Shown: one piece after another, positions 55,455 through 64,000 of the stretch
How positions within the stretch are numbered: the stretch's first letter is position 1
Layout: each line of letters begins with the position of its first letter
From: Aeromonas bivalvium
GTDB taxonomy: Bacteria > Pseudomonadota > Gammaproteobacteria > Enterobacterales > Aeromonadaceae
NCBI RefSeq assembly: GCF_000819765.1
Contig: NZ_CDBT01000063.1
Location: forward strand, 1-64,000
DNA length: 64,000 bases
Reading direction: 5' to 3'
The notes under the pieces: generated by a model
Seen by the model: the letters and a program-made list of their open reading frames with translations, nothing else
Databases searched by the model: none
What the model was told of the DNA's origin: nothing
Made by a program: the position numbers and the translations under genes

Positions 55455-55877
55455 ATGTCATTCAATCGCATCTATGACATCGCCGGCAGCGCGATGCGGG
55501 CACAAACGGTTCGCCTGGATACCGTCGCCTCCAACCTGGCCAACGTCGACAGTGTTGCGGGGCGGGAAGAGGAGGCGTTTCGCGCCATCAAGCCGGTCTT
55601 CTCCACCCTCTACCAGCGGGTACAGGAAGCCGATGGTCTGGGAGCAGCCCAGGTGCAGATCGCCGGGATAGTCCAGTCGGACCGCCAGGTCGAGAAGCGG
55701 CTCGAGCCCACCAACCCCCTGGCCGATGACGATGGCTTCGTCTACTACTCCAACGTCAATGCGGTGGAGGAGATGGCGGACATGATGAGCGCCTCCCGGG
55801 GATTTGAAACCTCGGTCGAGGTGATCAATCGCATCTCCAGCATGCAGCAGGGTCTGCTGCGCCTCGGGCAGGCCTGA
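55455..55877 (+). CDS. flgC: Lateral flagellar rod protein FlgC
   Basis: A 140-residue rod protein with the flagellar rod motif DTVASNLANVDSVAG near residue 22 and the conserved NVNAVEEMADMMSASRGFETSVEVIN at the C-terminus. It starts 2 bp after flgB. Confidence 0.96.
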   Translation: MSFNRIYDIAGSAMRAQTVRLDTVASNLANVDSVAGREEEAFRAIKPVFSTLYQRVQEADGLGAAQVQIAGIVQSDRQVEKRLEPTNPLADDDGFVYYSNVNAVEEMADMMSASRGFETSVEVINRISSMQQGLLRLGQA

Positions 55878-55879
55878 CC

Positions 55880-56557
55880 ATGAGCCTGCCTCAGGTCAAT
55901 AGCCTGGACACGGCCCGCGGCGCCAGCCAGACCGCCGACAACGGCATCGCCAGCAACGGCACGGCCAGCGGCGGCATGCAGCTGCGCAACGAATTCCTGC
56001 AGATGATGGTGGCCCAGCTGCAGAACCAGGACCCCACCAACCCCCTCGACGGCTCCCAATATGTCACCCAGCTGGCCCAGTTCAGCATGGTGGAAGGGGT
56101 GGAGCAGCTGAAGGTGCTGCAACAGAAGTCCATCGCCATGATGGATACCCAGCAGGTCTTGCAGAGCACGGATCTGATCGGCCGCGACGTCATGGTACCG
56201 GCCGCCACCCTCAAGCAGGGGGAAGAGAAGGCGGTGCGAGGCCAGATCGAGCTGGCGGGCGCCGCCGATCGGGTCGAACTCAAGGTGTTCGACCAGCACG
56301 GCACCCTGGTCCAGACCCGTTCCTGGGGCGAGACCAAGGCGGGGGCCATGGATTACGACCTGCCCGTGCTGCCGGCGGGGGAGTACAGCTTCGAGGTGAA
56401 GGCCTCCCTGGACGGGGCGACGGTGCAGAGCAAGCACTATGTCTCGAGCACGGTGGACAGGGTCACATTGCCCGGTACCGGCGAAATCATGTTAGAGGTG
56501 GCGGGCGTCGGGGAAGTCCCCCTGTTCAGTGCCATCCAGTTTGGCAAATCGGCATAA
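55880..56557 (+). CDS. flgD: Lateral flagellar hook-capping protein FlgD
   Basis: A 225-residue scaffold for hook growth. The N-terminal FLQMMVAQLQNQDPTNPLD is the strongest signature; Ig-like and FlgD-Tudor domains follow. It starts 2 bp after flgC. Confidence 0.96.
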   Translation: MSLPQVNSLDTARGASQTADNGIASNGTASGGMQLRNEFLQMMVAQLQNQDPTNPLDGSQYVTQLAQFSMVEGVEQLKVLQQKSIAMMDTQQVLQSTDLIGRDVMVPAATLKQGEEKAVRGQIELAGAADRVELKVFDQHGTLVQTRSWGETKAGAMDYDLPVLPAGEYSFEVKASLDGATVQSKHYVSSTVDRVTLPGTGEIMLEVAGVGEVPLFSAIQFGKSA

Positions 56558-56575
56558 GCCCATAGGAGCGACACT

Positions 56576-57778
56576 GTGTCTTTTAGTATCGGACTGAGCG
56601 GCCTGCGCGCCGTGAACCAGGAATTGAGCGTCATCAGCAACAACGTGGCCAACGTCAGCACGGCGGGCTTCAAGTCGAGCCGGGCCGAGTTTGCCGCCAT
56701 CTATGGCGGCGGCCAGGCGGGCGGCGTGGAGATGAACAACGTCTCCCAGAACTTCGATCGCAACGGCGACGTGATGCGCACCGGTCGCGGCCTGGATCTG
56801 GCCATCTCCGGCAACGGCTTCTTCCAGCTCAAGGATGGCAACGGCCAGACCTCCTACACCCGGGCCGGCATGTTCCAGCGCGATGCCAACAACTACCTCA
56901 CCACCTCGAACGGCGATAGGCTGCAAGGCTATACCGTCAATGGCGCGGGCCAGCTGCAGACCGGCGTGGTCGGGGATCTGCAGGTCGGCACCGGCAGCCT
57001 GCCCGCCAAGGCGTCCACCTCCCTGTCGTTTGTCGGCAACCTCAAGGCGGATGCCAGCAACATAGACACGGCCCTCAATCCGTTCGATCCGGCCAAGGCG
57101 GAGAGCTACAACTTCTCCCAGTCCAGCAAGGTGTTTGACTCCCTGGGCACGGAGCACACGGTCACCCAGTATTTCGTCAAGGTGGGCAGCAACGACTGGC
57201 AGGTGCACTACACCGTGGATGGGGCCGTCAACGGCGCCAGCACCAGCCTCAAGTTCAACACCGACGGCTCCTTCGATGCGGTGGGCAGCGGCGCCGACAA
57301 GGCGACCCTGGCGCTCACCCCGGCCGGTGCCGACCCCATCAGCCTGGAGATAGGGCTGACCAAGTTCAGCCAGTATGCCTCCGACTTCAACGTCAGCCGC
57401 AACCAGTCCGATGGCTACACCTCGGGGGATCTGACCGGGGTGCGCATCGATGCCGACGGGGGCGTCTACGCCACCTTCACCAATGGCCAGAGCCTGTTGC
57501 AGGGCCAGGTGGTGATGGCAAGCTTCGCCAACCCCAACGGTTTGCTGCAGACCAACAACACCAGCTGGCAGCAATCCTTCTCCTCCGGCCAGCCGGTGAT
57601 CGGGGCGCCGGGCAGCGGCACCCTGGGCTCGCTCACCTCGGGAGCCTATGAGGGCTCCAACGTGGACTTGACCGGCGAGCTGGTCAACCTGATGACCTCA
57701 CAGCGCAACTATCAGGCGAACGCCAAGAGCATCAGCTCGGCGGACAAGATGACCCAGGTGCTCTTCAACTCCTTCTGA
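56576..57778 (+). CDS. flgE: Lateral flagellar hook protein FlgE
   Basis: A 400-residue hook subunit with GTG start. It carries the N-terminal rod motif SVISNNVANVSTAGFKSSRAEF and the C-terminal heptad region LVNLMTSQRNYQANAKSI. The middle domain is of usual size. A TAGGAG site lies before the GTG. Confidence 0.96.
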   Translation: MSFSIGLSGLRAVNQELSVISNNVANVSTAGFKSSRAEFAAIYGGGQAGGVEMNNVSQNFDRNGDVMRTGRGLDLAISGNGFFQLKDGNGQTSYTRAGMFQRDANNYLTTSNGDRLQGYTVNGAGQLQTGVVGDLQVGTGSLPAKASTSLSFVGNLKADASNIDTALNPFDPAKAESYNFSQSSKVFDSLGTEHTVTQYFVKVGSNDWQVHYTVDGAVNGASTSLKFNTDGSFDAVGSGADKATLALTPAGADPISLEIGLTKFSQYASDFNVSRNQSDGYTSGDLTGVRIDADGGVYATFTNGQSLLQGQVVMASFANPNGLLQTNNTSWQQSFSSGQPVIGAPGSGTLGSLTSGAYEGSNVDLTGELVNLMTSQRNYQANAKSISSADKMTQVLFNSF

Positions 57779-57787
57779 GGCTAACCC

Positions 57788-58522
57788 GTGGAAAAGCTAA
57801 TCTACACCGCCATGTCCGGCGCCCAGCACTCGTTGCTGGCCCAGCAGATCCGGGCCAACAACCTGGCCAACCTCAACACGGCCGGCTTTCGGGCCGACTT
57901 CGAGCGGGTCTCGGCCTACGCCCTGAGCGGGGATGGCTACCAGAGCCGCGTCATGGCGCGGGAAGAGCAGGCGGGCACCGACTTTCGGGCCGGCGCCCTG
58001 ATGCAGACCGGGCGCAAGCTGGACGTGGCCGTGCGCGGGGAAGGCTTTCTGACGGTACAGACGGCGGACGGGACCGAAGCCTATACCCGGGCCGGCAATC
58101 TGGAGGTGGACGCCGATGGCCTGCTCAGCCTCAATGGTCGACCCGTGCTCGGGGATGGCGGCGAGCTGGTGGTGCCGGCCTACCGGGATCTCAGCTTCGG
58201 CAACGACGGCTCCCTGAGCATCACGCCGCCGGGTGGCGGCGCCCGCCTCGACGTGGGACGGCTCAAGCTGGTCAACCCGGCGGCCAACGAACTGGTCAAG
58301 GGCACGGACGGCCTGTTTCGCCTGCGCCAGGGAGGGGAGGCCGAGGCGAGCGAGAACGTGGTGATGGCCTCCGGCTTCCTGGAGGGGGCCAACGTCAACG
58401 CGGTCGACGAACTGATCGGCAGCATGGCGCTGACCCGTAACTTCGAGTTGCAGGTCAAGCTGATGAAGACGGCGGACGACCAGGCCCGCCAGGGCGCCCG
58501 CCTCATCTCGGGGCAGGGCTGA
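57788..58522 (+). CDS. flgF: Lateral flagellar rod protein FlgF
   Basis: A 244-residue proximal rod protein with GTG start: MEKLIYTAMSGAQHSLLAQQ, then NNLANLNTAGFRADF. The C-terminal NVNAVDELIGSMALTRNFELQVKLM is standard. Confidence 0.95.
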   Translation: MEKLIYTAMSGAQHSLLAQQIRANNLANLNTAGFRADFERVSAYALSGDGYQSRVMAREEQAGTDFRAGALMQTGRKLDVAVRGEGFLTVQTADGTEAYTRAGNLEVDADGLLSLNGRPVLGDGGELVVPAYRDLSFGNDGSLSITPPGGGARLDVGRLKLVNPAANELVKGTDGLFRLRQGGEAEASENVVMASGFLEGANVNAVDELIGSMALTRNFELQVKLMKTADDQARQGARLISGQG

Positions 58523-58588
58523 CCCCGGGACCAGCCATTTCGGATCCGGTCAGGGACCGGCTCCTCATGAACGCAGTGGAGAGAGACG

Positions 58589-59374
58589 ATGCACGCAGCA
58601 TTATGGGTCAGCAAGACGGGGCTGTCGGCACAGGATGCCAAGATGGCCAGCATTTCCAACAACCTGGCCAACGTCAACACGGTCGGTTTCAAGCGGGATC
58701 GGGTGGCCTTCGAGGATCTGTTCTATCAGGTTCAACGCCAGCCGGGTGCCCAGCAGGATCAGCAGAATCTGGCGCCGATCGGCATCCAGATGGGCAATGG
58801 CGTGCGGGTGGTCGGCACCCAGAAGGTGTTCACCTCGGGCCAGTTCCAGAACACCAATCAGGAGCTGGACATGGCGGTGGTCGGGGCCGGTTTCTTCGGG
58901 GTAGAGCGCCCGGATGGCGAGACCGCCTACAGCCGCAATGGCCAGTGGCATCGCAGCGCCGAAGGGCTGCTGGTCAACGCGGATGGCCTGCCCATGCTGC
59001 CCCAGATCCAGATCCCGGACAACGCCACCAAGATTTCCGTCGGCACGGACGGCACAGTGAGCGCCACCCTGCCGGGTCAGCAGGAGAACGTGGAGCTTGG
59101 CCGTATCACCCTGACCAACTTCGCCAACCCGGCCGGACTGGAGGCTCTGGGGGGCAACCTGTACCGGGCCACCGGGGCCTCCGGCGAGGCGATCGAAGGG
59201 GTACCGGGTGAAGATGCCATGGGGGCCATCAAGCAGTACACCCTGGAGAGTTCCAACGTCAACGTGGTGGAGGAGATGGTGGACATGATCACCACCCAGC
59301 GCGCCTACGAGATGAACGCCAAGGTGGTCTCGGCGGCGGACCAGATGCTGAAGTTCGTGACCCAGGCCCTGTGA
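58589..59374 (+). CDS. flgG: Lateral flagellar distal rod protein FlgG
   Basis: A 261-residue distal rod protein. It starts MHAALWVSKTGLSAQDAKM, contains the SISNNLANVNTVGFKRDR motif and ends with VEEMVDMITTQRAYEMNAKVVSAADQML, which is nearly invariant in FlgG. Confidence 0.97.
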   Translation: MHAALWVSKTGLSAQDAKMASISNNLANVNTVGFKRDRVAFEDLFYQVQRQPGAQQDQQNLAPIGIQMGNGVRVVGTQKVFTSGQFQNTNQELDMAVVGAGFFGVERPDGETAYSRNGQWHRSAEGLLVNADGLPMLPQIQIPDNATKISVGTDGTVSATLPGQQENVELGRITLTNFANPAGLEALGGNLYRATGASGEAIEGVPGEDAMGAIKQYTLESSNVNVVEEMVDMITTQRAYEMNAKVVSAADQMLKFVTQAL

Positions 59375-60045
59375 TGATGAGCGTGTTAAGGCAGAGTCTC
59401 TGGCTGGTGCTGCTGCTCGGTGGCTGCGCCACCTATGAGCTGCGCGCCCCCGAGCCGGGTGAAGAGCAGTGGGCGCCGTCGCGTCCCAACCTGCCCGCGG
59501 TGGCCAGCGGCGAGGATGGCAGCCTCTATCGCGACAACTATATGTTCACCCTGTTCCAGGACAGGCGGGCCTACCGGGTCGGCGACATACTGACCGTCAT
59601 GCTGGAGGAGCGTACCCAGTCCAGCAAGAAGGCCAACACCAGCACCAGCAAGAGCAGCAGCCTCAATGTGCCGGCCCCCTCCATCGGCGGTGTCTCCCGG
59701 CCCGACTGGGGCGCGACCCTGAGTGCGGATCGCGACTTCGATGGCGGCGCCACCTCCAGCCAGCAGAACACCCTGTCCGGCGCCATCACGGTCACCGTGG
59801 CCGAGGTGATGCCCAACGGCGTGCTCGGCATTCGCGGCGAGAAGTGGATCCGCCTCAACCAGGGGGATGAGTATGTGCGCCTCGGCGGCATGGTGCGGGT
59901 CGAGGATATCGATCAGAGCAACCGCATCTCTTCCCAGCGCATCGCCGATGCCCGCATCACCTATGCCGGGCGTGGCGCCCTGGCCGACAGCAATCAGATG
60001 GGCTGGCTGAGCCGCTTCTTCAGCTCCGCCTTCGCGCCATTTTGA
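59374..60045 (+). CDS. flgH: Lateral flagellar L-ring lipoprotein FlgH
   Basis: A 223-residue outer-membrane lipoprotein. The lipobox LLLGGC lies near residue 17. [21 protein letters not shown] and [15 protein letters not shown] are family motifs. ATG 59374 shares a base with the flgG stop; ATG 59377 is equally possible. Confidence 0.95.
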   Translation: MMSVLRQSLWLVLLLGGCATYELRAPEPGEEQWAPSRPNLPAVASGEDGSLYRDNYMFTLFQDRRAYRVGDILTVMLEERTQSSKKANTSTSKSSSLNVPAPSIGGVSRPDWGATLSADRDFDGGATSSQQNTLSGAITVTVAEVMPNGVLGIRGEKWIRLNQGDEYVRLGGMVRVEDIDQSNRISSQRIADARITYAGRGALADSNQMGWLSRFFSSAFAPF

Positions 60046-60053
60046 GGACCCCT

Positions 60054-61157
60054 ATGAACAAGTTGCTTCTGACCCTCTGCTGTCTCGTGTTGCCCCTGCT
60101 GGCCACGGCGGCCCCCAGCAAGCGCGCCCTGCTCGACATAGTGGACGTGCAGGGGCTGCGCACCAACCAGCTGGTGGGCTATGGCCTGGTGGTGGGTCTC
60201 TCGGGCACGGGGGATCGCAGCCAGGTCAAGTTTACCGGCCAGTCCATGGCGAACATGCTCAAGCAGTTCGGGGTGCAACTGCCCGACGACATAGACCCCA
60301 AGCTCAAGAACGTGGCCGCGGTCTCGGTGCAGGCGACCCTGCCCGCCCTGGCGGGCAAGGGGCAGCTGGTGGACGTGACCGTCACCTCCATCGGCGATGC
60401 CAAGAGCCTGCGGGGCGGCTCATTGCTGCTCACCCCCCTGCGCGGCATCGATGGCGAGGTCTACGCGGTCGCCCAGGGCAACCTGGTAGTGGCCGGGGTC
60501 AAGGCGGAGGGGCAGTCCGGCTCGTCCGTCACCATCAATGTGCCGACCGCGGGCATCATTCCCAACGGCGCCATCATAGAGCGGGAAGCGGTGAACAACT
60601 TCGCCAGCAAGCCCGAGGTGACCCTCAACCTGCATCAGCCGAACTTTCGTACCGCGCGCAACGTGGAACGGGAGATCAACCGCCAGCTCGGCCCCGTGGC
60701 CAAGGCGGTGAGTGCCGGACGCATCCAGCTTGCCGCCCCCAAGGACGAGAGCCAGCGCATCTCCTTCATGGCGCTGCTTGAGGACATCCAGATCGATCTG
60801 GGCAAGGAGCGGCCCAGGGTGGTCTTCAACAGCCGCACCGGCACCGTGGTGATGGGGCAGGGGGTCAAGGTGCGCAAGGCGGCGGTCAGCCATGGCAGCC
60901 TGACGGTCACCATAGGGGAGAGCCAGACGGTGAGCCAGCCCAATGCCTTCTCCAACGGCCAGACCACCACCACCCCCAACTCCCAGATCCAGGTCGATCG
61001 GGAGCGCAACAACATGTTTGTCTGGCCGGAAGGCACCTCCCTCGAGGTGATCGTCAAGGCGGTCAACTCCCTGGGGGCGACCCCGGATGACGTCATGGCC
61101 ATACTGCAGGCCCTCGATGAGGCGGGTGCCCTCGAAGGCGAACTGGTGGTCATCTGA
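60054..61157 (+). CDS. flgI: Lateral flagellar P-ring protein FlgI
   Basis: A 367-residue periplasmic ring protein. The signal peptide ([20 protein letters not shown]) is followed by [30 protein letters not shown]. The ATG at 60054 is chosen because TGAGGA sits 5 nt upstream and gives a clean signal peptide. Confidence 0.97.
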   Translation: MNKLLLTLCCLVLPLLATAAPSKRALLDIVDVQGLRTNQLVGYGLVVGLSGTGDRSQVKFTGQSMANMLKQFGVQLPDDIDPKLKNVAAVSVQATLPALAGKGQLVDVTVTSIGDAKSLRGGSLLLTPLRGIDGEVYAVAQGNLVVAGVKAEGQSGSSVTINVPTAGIIPNGAIIEREAVNNFASKPEVTLNLHQPNFRTARNVEREINRQLGPVAKAVSAGRIQLAAPKDESQRISFMALLEDIQIDLGKERPRVVFNSRTGTVVMGQGVKVRKAAVSHGSLTVTIGESQTVSQPNAFSNGQTTTTPNSQIQVDRERNNMFVWPEGTSLEVIVKAVNSLGATPDDVMAILQALDEAGALEGELVVI

Positions 61158-61166
61158 GGATTTATC

Positions 61167-61559
61167 ATGACTAAAATCACGTCCGAACCTGGTTTTTATC
61201 AGGATCTCAACGAGTTGCAGCAGATCAAGAGCAACCCGGACCAGCGGGCCGCCCTCGACGCCGCCGCCGGCCAGTTCGAGGTGGGTTTCCTGCAGACAGT
61301 GCTCAAGCACATGCGGGCCGCCACCGATGCCTTGCAGGATGAGGATGACAAGCTGATCAAGGGGGAGGGGCTCTACCGCGACATGTATGACAGCCAGCTC
61401 GCCATGAGCCTGGTGCAGCGCGGCGGCCTGGGGCTCAAGGAGCAGATGGTCAGGCAACTGGATCCCGCATTAAAGAATCCCGACACCCTGGTCGCTTCAC
61501 AGGAGCAGGGACTGGCCGCCTTCCAGCAGCCCCTGACCCGGATGAAGAAACCGGGCTGA
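61167..61559 (+). CDS. flgJ: Lateral flagellar FlgJ, rod-cap domain only
   Basis: A 130-residue protein equivalent only to the N-terminal rod-capping domain of FlgJ (AAGQFEVGFLQTVLKHMRAATD, then YDSQLAMSLVQRGGLGLKEQMVRQL). The C-terminal muramidase domain of about 150 residues found in enteric FlgJ is absent, and no hydrolase gene is nearby. A separate lytic enzyme must open the wall. Confidence 0.93.
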   Translation: MTKITSEPGFYQDLNELQQIKSNPDQRAALDAAAGQFEVGFLQTVLKHMRAATDALQDEDDKLIKGEGLYRDMYDSQLAMSLVQRGGLGLKEQMVRQLDPALKNPDTLVASQEQGLAAFQQPLTRMKKPG

Positions 61560-61611
61560 GGCGATGCCAGCCTCCTCGTCCCCCAACCGCCAACATAAGG
61601 AAAGCTGACAG

Positions 61612-62931
61612 ATGTCACTGCTCAATATCGGCTTCAGTGGTCTCAACGCCGCCCAGATAGCGTTGAATGTCAGCGCCCAGAACATCGCCAACGCCAACAC
61701 CACCGGCTATTCGCGCCAGGAGGCCATGATGGGCAGCCTGTCCGGTTTCGGCCGGCTGGACAACGGCATGGGGGTGGAAGTGGTCGGGGTGCGCCGGATC
61801 ACCGATGACTACCTGGTGGCCCAGCACTGGCGGGCCGGTTCCACCCTCGGCTCCTCTTACGCCTTCCATCAGTACATCAACACCACGGAGCAGCTGCTCG
61901 GCAGCGAGTCCATGAACATCGCCAAGGGGCTCGACAGCTTCTTCTCCTCCCTCAGCGCCGCCCTGGACAGCCCGGAAACCCCGGCCCAGCGCAGCCAGAT
62001 CGTCAGCTCGGCGGGGGCGCTGGCCAACCGCTTCAACCAGCTGAGCGAGAGCCTGCTCACCCAGGAGAAGCAGATAGACGATCAGCTCAACGGCAGCGTC
62101 AGCCAGGTCAACAGCTACCTGAGCCAGGTGGCCGAGCTCAACAAGCAGATCGGCGATCAGGCCTCCAAGGGGGTCAACACCTCCGTGCTGGAAGATAGCC
62201 GGGATCAGGTGATCCGCGAGCTCTCCACCCTGATGGAGGTCAGGGTCAATCGCCAGAGCGATGGCTCGGTGGCCCTCAGTCTGCCCCAGGGCCAACCCCT
62301 GGTGCTGGGAGCGAGCAGCAGCACCCTCTCCATCAAGGGGGACACCCTCTCCCTCCATTTCGGGCCCCAGACGTTCGAGGTTCCCCAGCTCGGTGGTGGC
62401 ACCCTGGCCGGGATCCTGGCCTATCGGGTCGAGGTACTGCGCCCGACCCGGGACGAACTGGGCCAGATCGCCAGCAAGCTGGCCGATGAGTTCAACGCCA
62501 AGCAGATGAACGGCATCGACCTCAATGGCGGTGCGGGCAAGGCGCTGTTCGTCTACGACCCCCTGGATCCCGCCGGTACCCTCAAGCTGGCCGCCGGGTT
62601 CAAGGGAGAGGATCTCGCCTTCGCCCAGGCGGGGGGCGGTCAGGGGGACAACCGCAACCTGCAGGCGCTGCTCACCATCAAGGATGGCCAGTATGACGCC
62701 TACGGCAGCCTGCTCGGCAAGATGGCGGTACAGAGTGGCCAGGCCAAGGCCGAGCTGGATGCCAATGCGAATCTGGAGCAGCAGCTCTCCCTCAAGCTGA
62801 GCAGTGTCAGCGGCGTCAACACGGACGAAGAGGGGGTCAAGGTGATGGCCTATACCAAGGCCTACCAGGCCAATGCCAAGGTGATCAGTACCTCGGATCA
62901 ACTCTTCACTTCTCTCCTGAACATGTTCTGA
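61612..62931 (+). CDS. flgK: Lateral flagellar hook-filament junction protein FlgK (HAP1)
   Basis: A 439-residue FlgK, short for the family (about 550 in enterics), implying a reduced middle domain. The N-terminal SAQNIANANTTGYSRQEAMM and the C-terminal DEEGVKVMAYTKAYQANAKVIS are canonical. The last ten codons form the left part of a 67-bp unit that is repeated twice downstream. Confidence 0.95.
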   Translation: MSLLNIGFSGLNAAQIALNVSAQNIANANTTGYSRQEAMMGSLSGFGRLDNGMGVEVVGVRRITDDYLVAQHWRAGSTLGSSYAFHQYINTTEQLLGSESMNIAKGLDSFFSSLSAALDSPETPAQRSQIVSSAGALANRFNQLSESLLTQEKQIDDQLNGSVSQVNSYLSQVAELNKQIGDQASKGVNTSVLEDSRDQVIRELSTLMEVRVNRQSDGSVALSLPQGQPLVLGASSSTLSIKGDTLSLHFGPQTFEVPQLGGGTLAGILAYRVEVLRPTRDELGQIASKLADEFNAKQMNGIDLNGGAGKALFVYDPLDPAGTLKLAAGFKGEDLAFAQAGGGQGDNRNLQALLTIKDGQYDAYGSLLGKMAVQSGQAKAELDANANLEQQLSLKLSSVSGVNTDEEGVKVMAYTKAYQANAKVISTSDQLFTSLLNMF

Positions 62932-62941
62932 GGCTAGCTCC

Positions 62942-62998
62942 ATGATTGTCAGCACCTGCCAGTACCAACTCTTCACTTCTCTCCTGAACATGTTCTGA
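62942..62998 (+). CDS. 18-codon chimeric mini-ORF 1 (flgL start fused to flgK end)
   Basis: It opens with ATG spaced like the flgL start behind GAGGCTAGCTCC and reads MIVSTCQYQLFTSLLNMF before TGA. The second half equals the FlgK C-terminus. It is a product of the tandem duplication; translation is possible through coupling but unproven. Confidence 0.35.
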   Translation: MIVSTCQYQLFTSLLNMF

Positions 62999-63008
62999 GG
63001 CTAAGTCC

Positions 63009-63065
63009 ATGAATGTCAGCATCAGCAAATACCCGCTCTTCACCTTTTTCCTGAACATGTTCTGA
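63009..63065 (+). CDS. 18-codon chimeric mini-ORF 2
   Basis: It reads MNVSISKYPLFTFFLNMF and then TGA, 10 bp before the real flgL start, with GAGG upstream. Despite substitutions relative to mini-ORF 1, frame, length and hydrophobic C-terminus are kept. It may simply allow ribosomes to pass from flgK to flgL. Confidence 0.35.
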   Translation: MNVSISKYPLFTFFLNMF

Positions 63066-63075
63066 GGAATTCTCC

Positions 63076-63975
63076 ATGCGCGTCAGTACCAACCAGATCC
63101 AGCTCAGCATGCTCGGCAACCTGCAACAGGGCTTCGGTGACTATGCCCGGCTCGACCGCCAGATAGCGAGCAACAAGCGGATCCTGCAACCCTCGGACGA
63201 TGCCATCGGCAGCGTGCGCCTGCAGGGGCTGCACAAGGAGCAGACGGCCATGGCCCAGTATCAGAAGAACATCTTCAATGCCAAGAGCCAGCTCTCCCAG
63301 GGGGAGCAGCAGCTCGATACCATGACCAACATGCTGATGCGGTTGCGGGATCTGACCCAGCTGGCGGCCAACGGCAGCATGTCCCCCGATGACAGGGCCG
63401 CGGTGGCCAGCGAGCTGGCGGTGATCAAGGATGGTCTGCTGGATCTGGCCAATGGCCGCAACGAGAGCGGCTCCAGCCTGTTCGCCGGCAGCCAGGTCGA
63501 CAAGACCGCCATCGTCAAGGATGCCGGCGGCAACTACCAGTATCAGGGGGACGCCCTGGTGCGGGAGGTGGTGGTGGCCAAGGGGGTGACGGTGGGCATC
63601 AATCACACCGCCGACAGCCTCTTCATCCAGGGCGGCGACTTCTTCAAGCAGCTGGACGATCTGGTGACCCTGCTGGAGACCTCGACCGGCGATGTCAACG
63701 CCGAGGCGGGGGCCATGCTGGATCGCAGTCAGCACCTGCAAGACGAGATCAGCCAGATGGTGAGCGGCATAGGGGCCCGCATCAACCTGCTCGACCAGAT
63801 AGACGAAGGCCATGCCGAGAAGACCCTCTATAGCAAGGAAGTGAGCAATCAGATAGAGTCCCTCGACTATGCCGAGGCGGTGACCAAGCAGGCCCATGTG
63901 CTGATGGCGCTGCAGGTGCAGCAGCAGGCCTTTGCCAAGGTCAATGGCCTCAGCCTGTTCAACTACATTCCCTGA
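63076..63975 (+). CDS. flgL: Lateral flagellar hook-filament junction protein FlgL (HAP3)
   Basis: A 299-residue flagellin-like junction protein. MRVSTNQIQLSMLGNLQQGF and SNKRILQPSDDAIGSVRLQGL form the N-terminal D0/D1 region; the C-terminal SLDYAEAVTKQAHVLMALQVQQQAF is its partner helix. The start is the third and last ATG of the repeated junction unit, preceded by GAGGAATTCTCC. Confidence 0.95.
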   Translation: MRVSTNQIQLSMLGNLQQGFGDYARLDRQIASNKRILQPSDDAIGSVRLQGLHKEQTAMAQYQKNIFNAKSQLSQGEQQLDTMTNMLMRLRDLTQLAANGSMSPDDRAAVASELAVIKDGLLDLANGRNESGSSLFAGSQVDKTAIVKDAGGNYQYQGDALVREVVVAKGVTVGINHTADSLFIQGGDFFKQLDDLVTLLETSTGDVNAEAGAMLDRSQHLQDEISQMVSGIGARINLLDQIDEGHAEKTLYSKEVSNQIESLDYAEAVTKQAHVLMALQVQQQAFAKVNGLSLFNYIP

Positions 63976-63993
63976 CACCAGTAAGGACCCAAG

Positions 63994-64000
63994 ATGCAGA
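63994..64000 (+). CDS. Start of a gene cut by the window end
   Basis: An ATG (63994) lies 18 bp after the flgL stop with AAGGA 6 nt upstream. Only two codons and one base are visible, so the product cannot be named. Confidence 0.4.

Larger units (their letters stand above)
62899..63098 (+). repeat. Three tandem 67-bp copies of the flgK/flgL junction
   Basis: The block beginning CTCTTCAC recurs at 62902, 62969 and 63036, and the ATG-xxx-GTCAG block at 62942, 63009 and 63076; every interval is exactly 67 bp. Each unit holds the last codons of flgK, its TGA, GAGG, a short spacer and the first codons of flgL. Copies 1 and 2 are nearly identical over the flgK end; copy 3 has drifted. The palindrome GAACATGTTC occurs in each copy. 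Confidence 0.95.

Overview
The window is about 60% G+C chromosome from a gammaproteobacterium, and everything points to Aeromonas. The left two thirds follow the core gene order shared by Vibrio, Aeromonas and enterics (mla, kds/lpt, rpoN-ptsN-npr, degS/degQ, rplM-rpsI, petABC, sspAB, lpoA-rsmI). The right third is a complete second (lateral, LafK-type) flagellar cluster in the arrangement known from mesophilic Aeromonas with lateral flagella. This assignment rests on recognising gene families and gene order; no database search was run.

Layout. 0.2-3.9 kb: a DUF496 protein and a large class A-type penicillin-binding protein. 3.9-7.5 kb: darP, pmbA, murA, ibaG. 7.5-10.5 kb (minus strand): mlaFEDCB, the retrograde phospholipid transport system of the cell envelope. 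10.7-17.5 kb (plus strand): kdsD-kdsC-lptC-lptA-lptB-rpoN-hpf-ptsN-rapZ-npr, joining LPS export to sigma-54 and the nitrogen PTS. 17.5-25.1 kb (minus strand): an accessory operon of eight genes plus a PRD/EIIA regulator. It encodes a small PRD protein, an SFCGS-type glycine-rich protein, DUF4312, two membrane proteins (DUF4311, DUF4310), a metallohydrolase/deacetylase, a DgaE-like PLP lyase and a DgaF-like aldolase. The operon is preceded by a perfect CRP palindrome and probably imports and degrades an acylated amino-sugar acid through KDGP; its transport mechanism is undescribed. 25.4-29.7 kb: degS, degQ (with a sigma-E-like promoter), zapG, zapE. 29.9-38.3 kb: rplM-rpsI, petABC (two tandem promoters), sspAB, dolP, diaA, yraN, lpoA. 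38.3-39.65 kb: rsmI and the RNase P RNA gene with its promoter and terminator.

39.8-64 kb: lateral flagellar genes fliM-N-P-Q-R-flhB-flhA; then lafK (sigma-54 activator) with fliE-F-G-H-I-J; then flgN-flgM and flgA on the minus strand; then flgB-C-D-E-F-G-H-I-J-K-L. The next gene is cut by the window end. The 380-bp leader of lafK holds a sigma-70-like promoter, a perfect 9-bp inverted repeat and a clear c-di-GMP-I (GEMM-I) riboswitch aptamer. This suggests that c-di-GMP is sensed directly in the transcript of the lateral flagellar activator. A -24/-12 promoter lies ahead of flgB. The flgK-flgL junction is a 67-bp unit present in three tandem copies, which creates two in-frame 18-codon chimeric mini-ORFs.

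Main points for follow-up: the riboswitch-lafK link, the PRD/SFCGS operon, and the flgK/flgL junction triplication.
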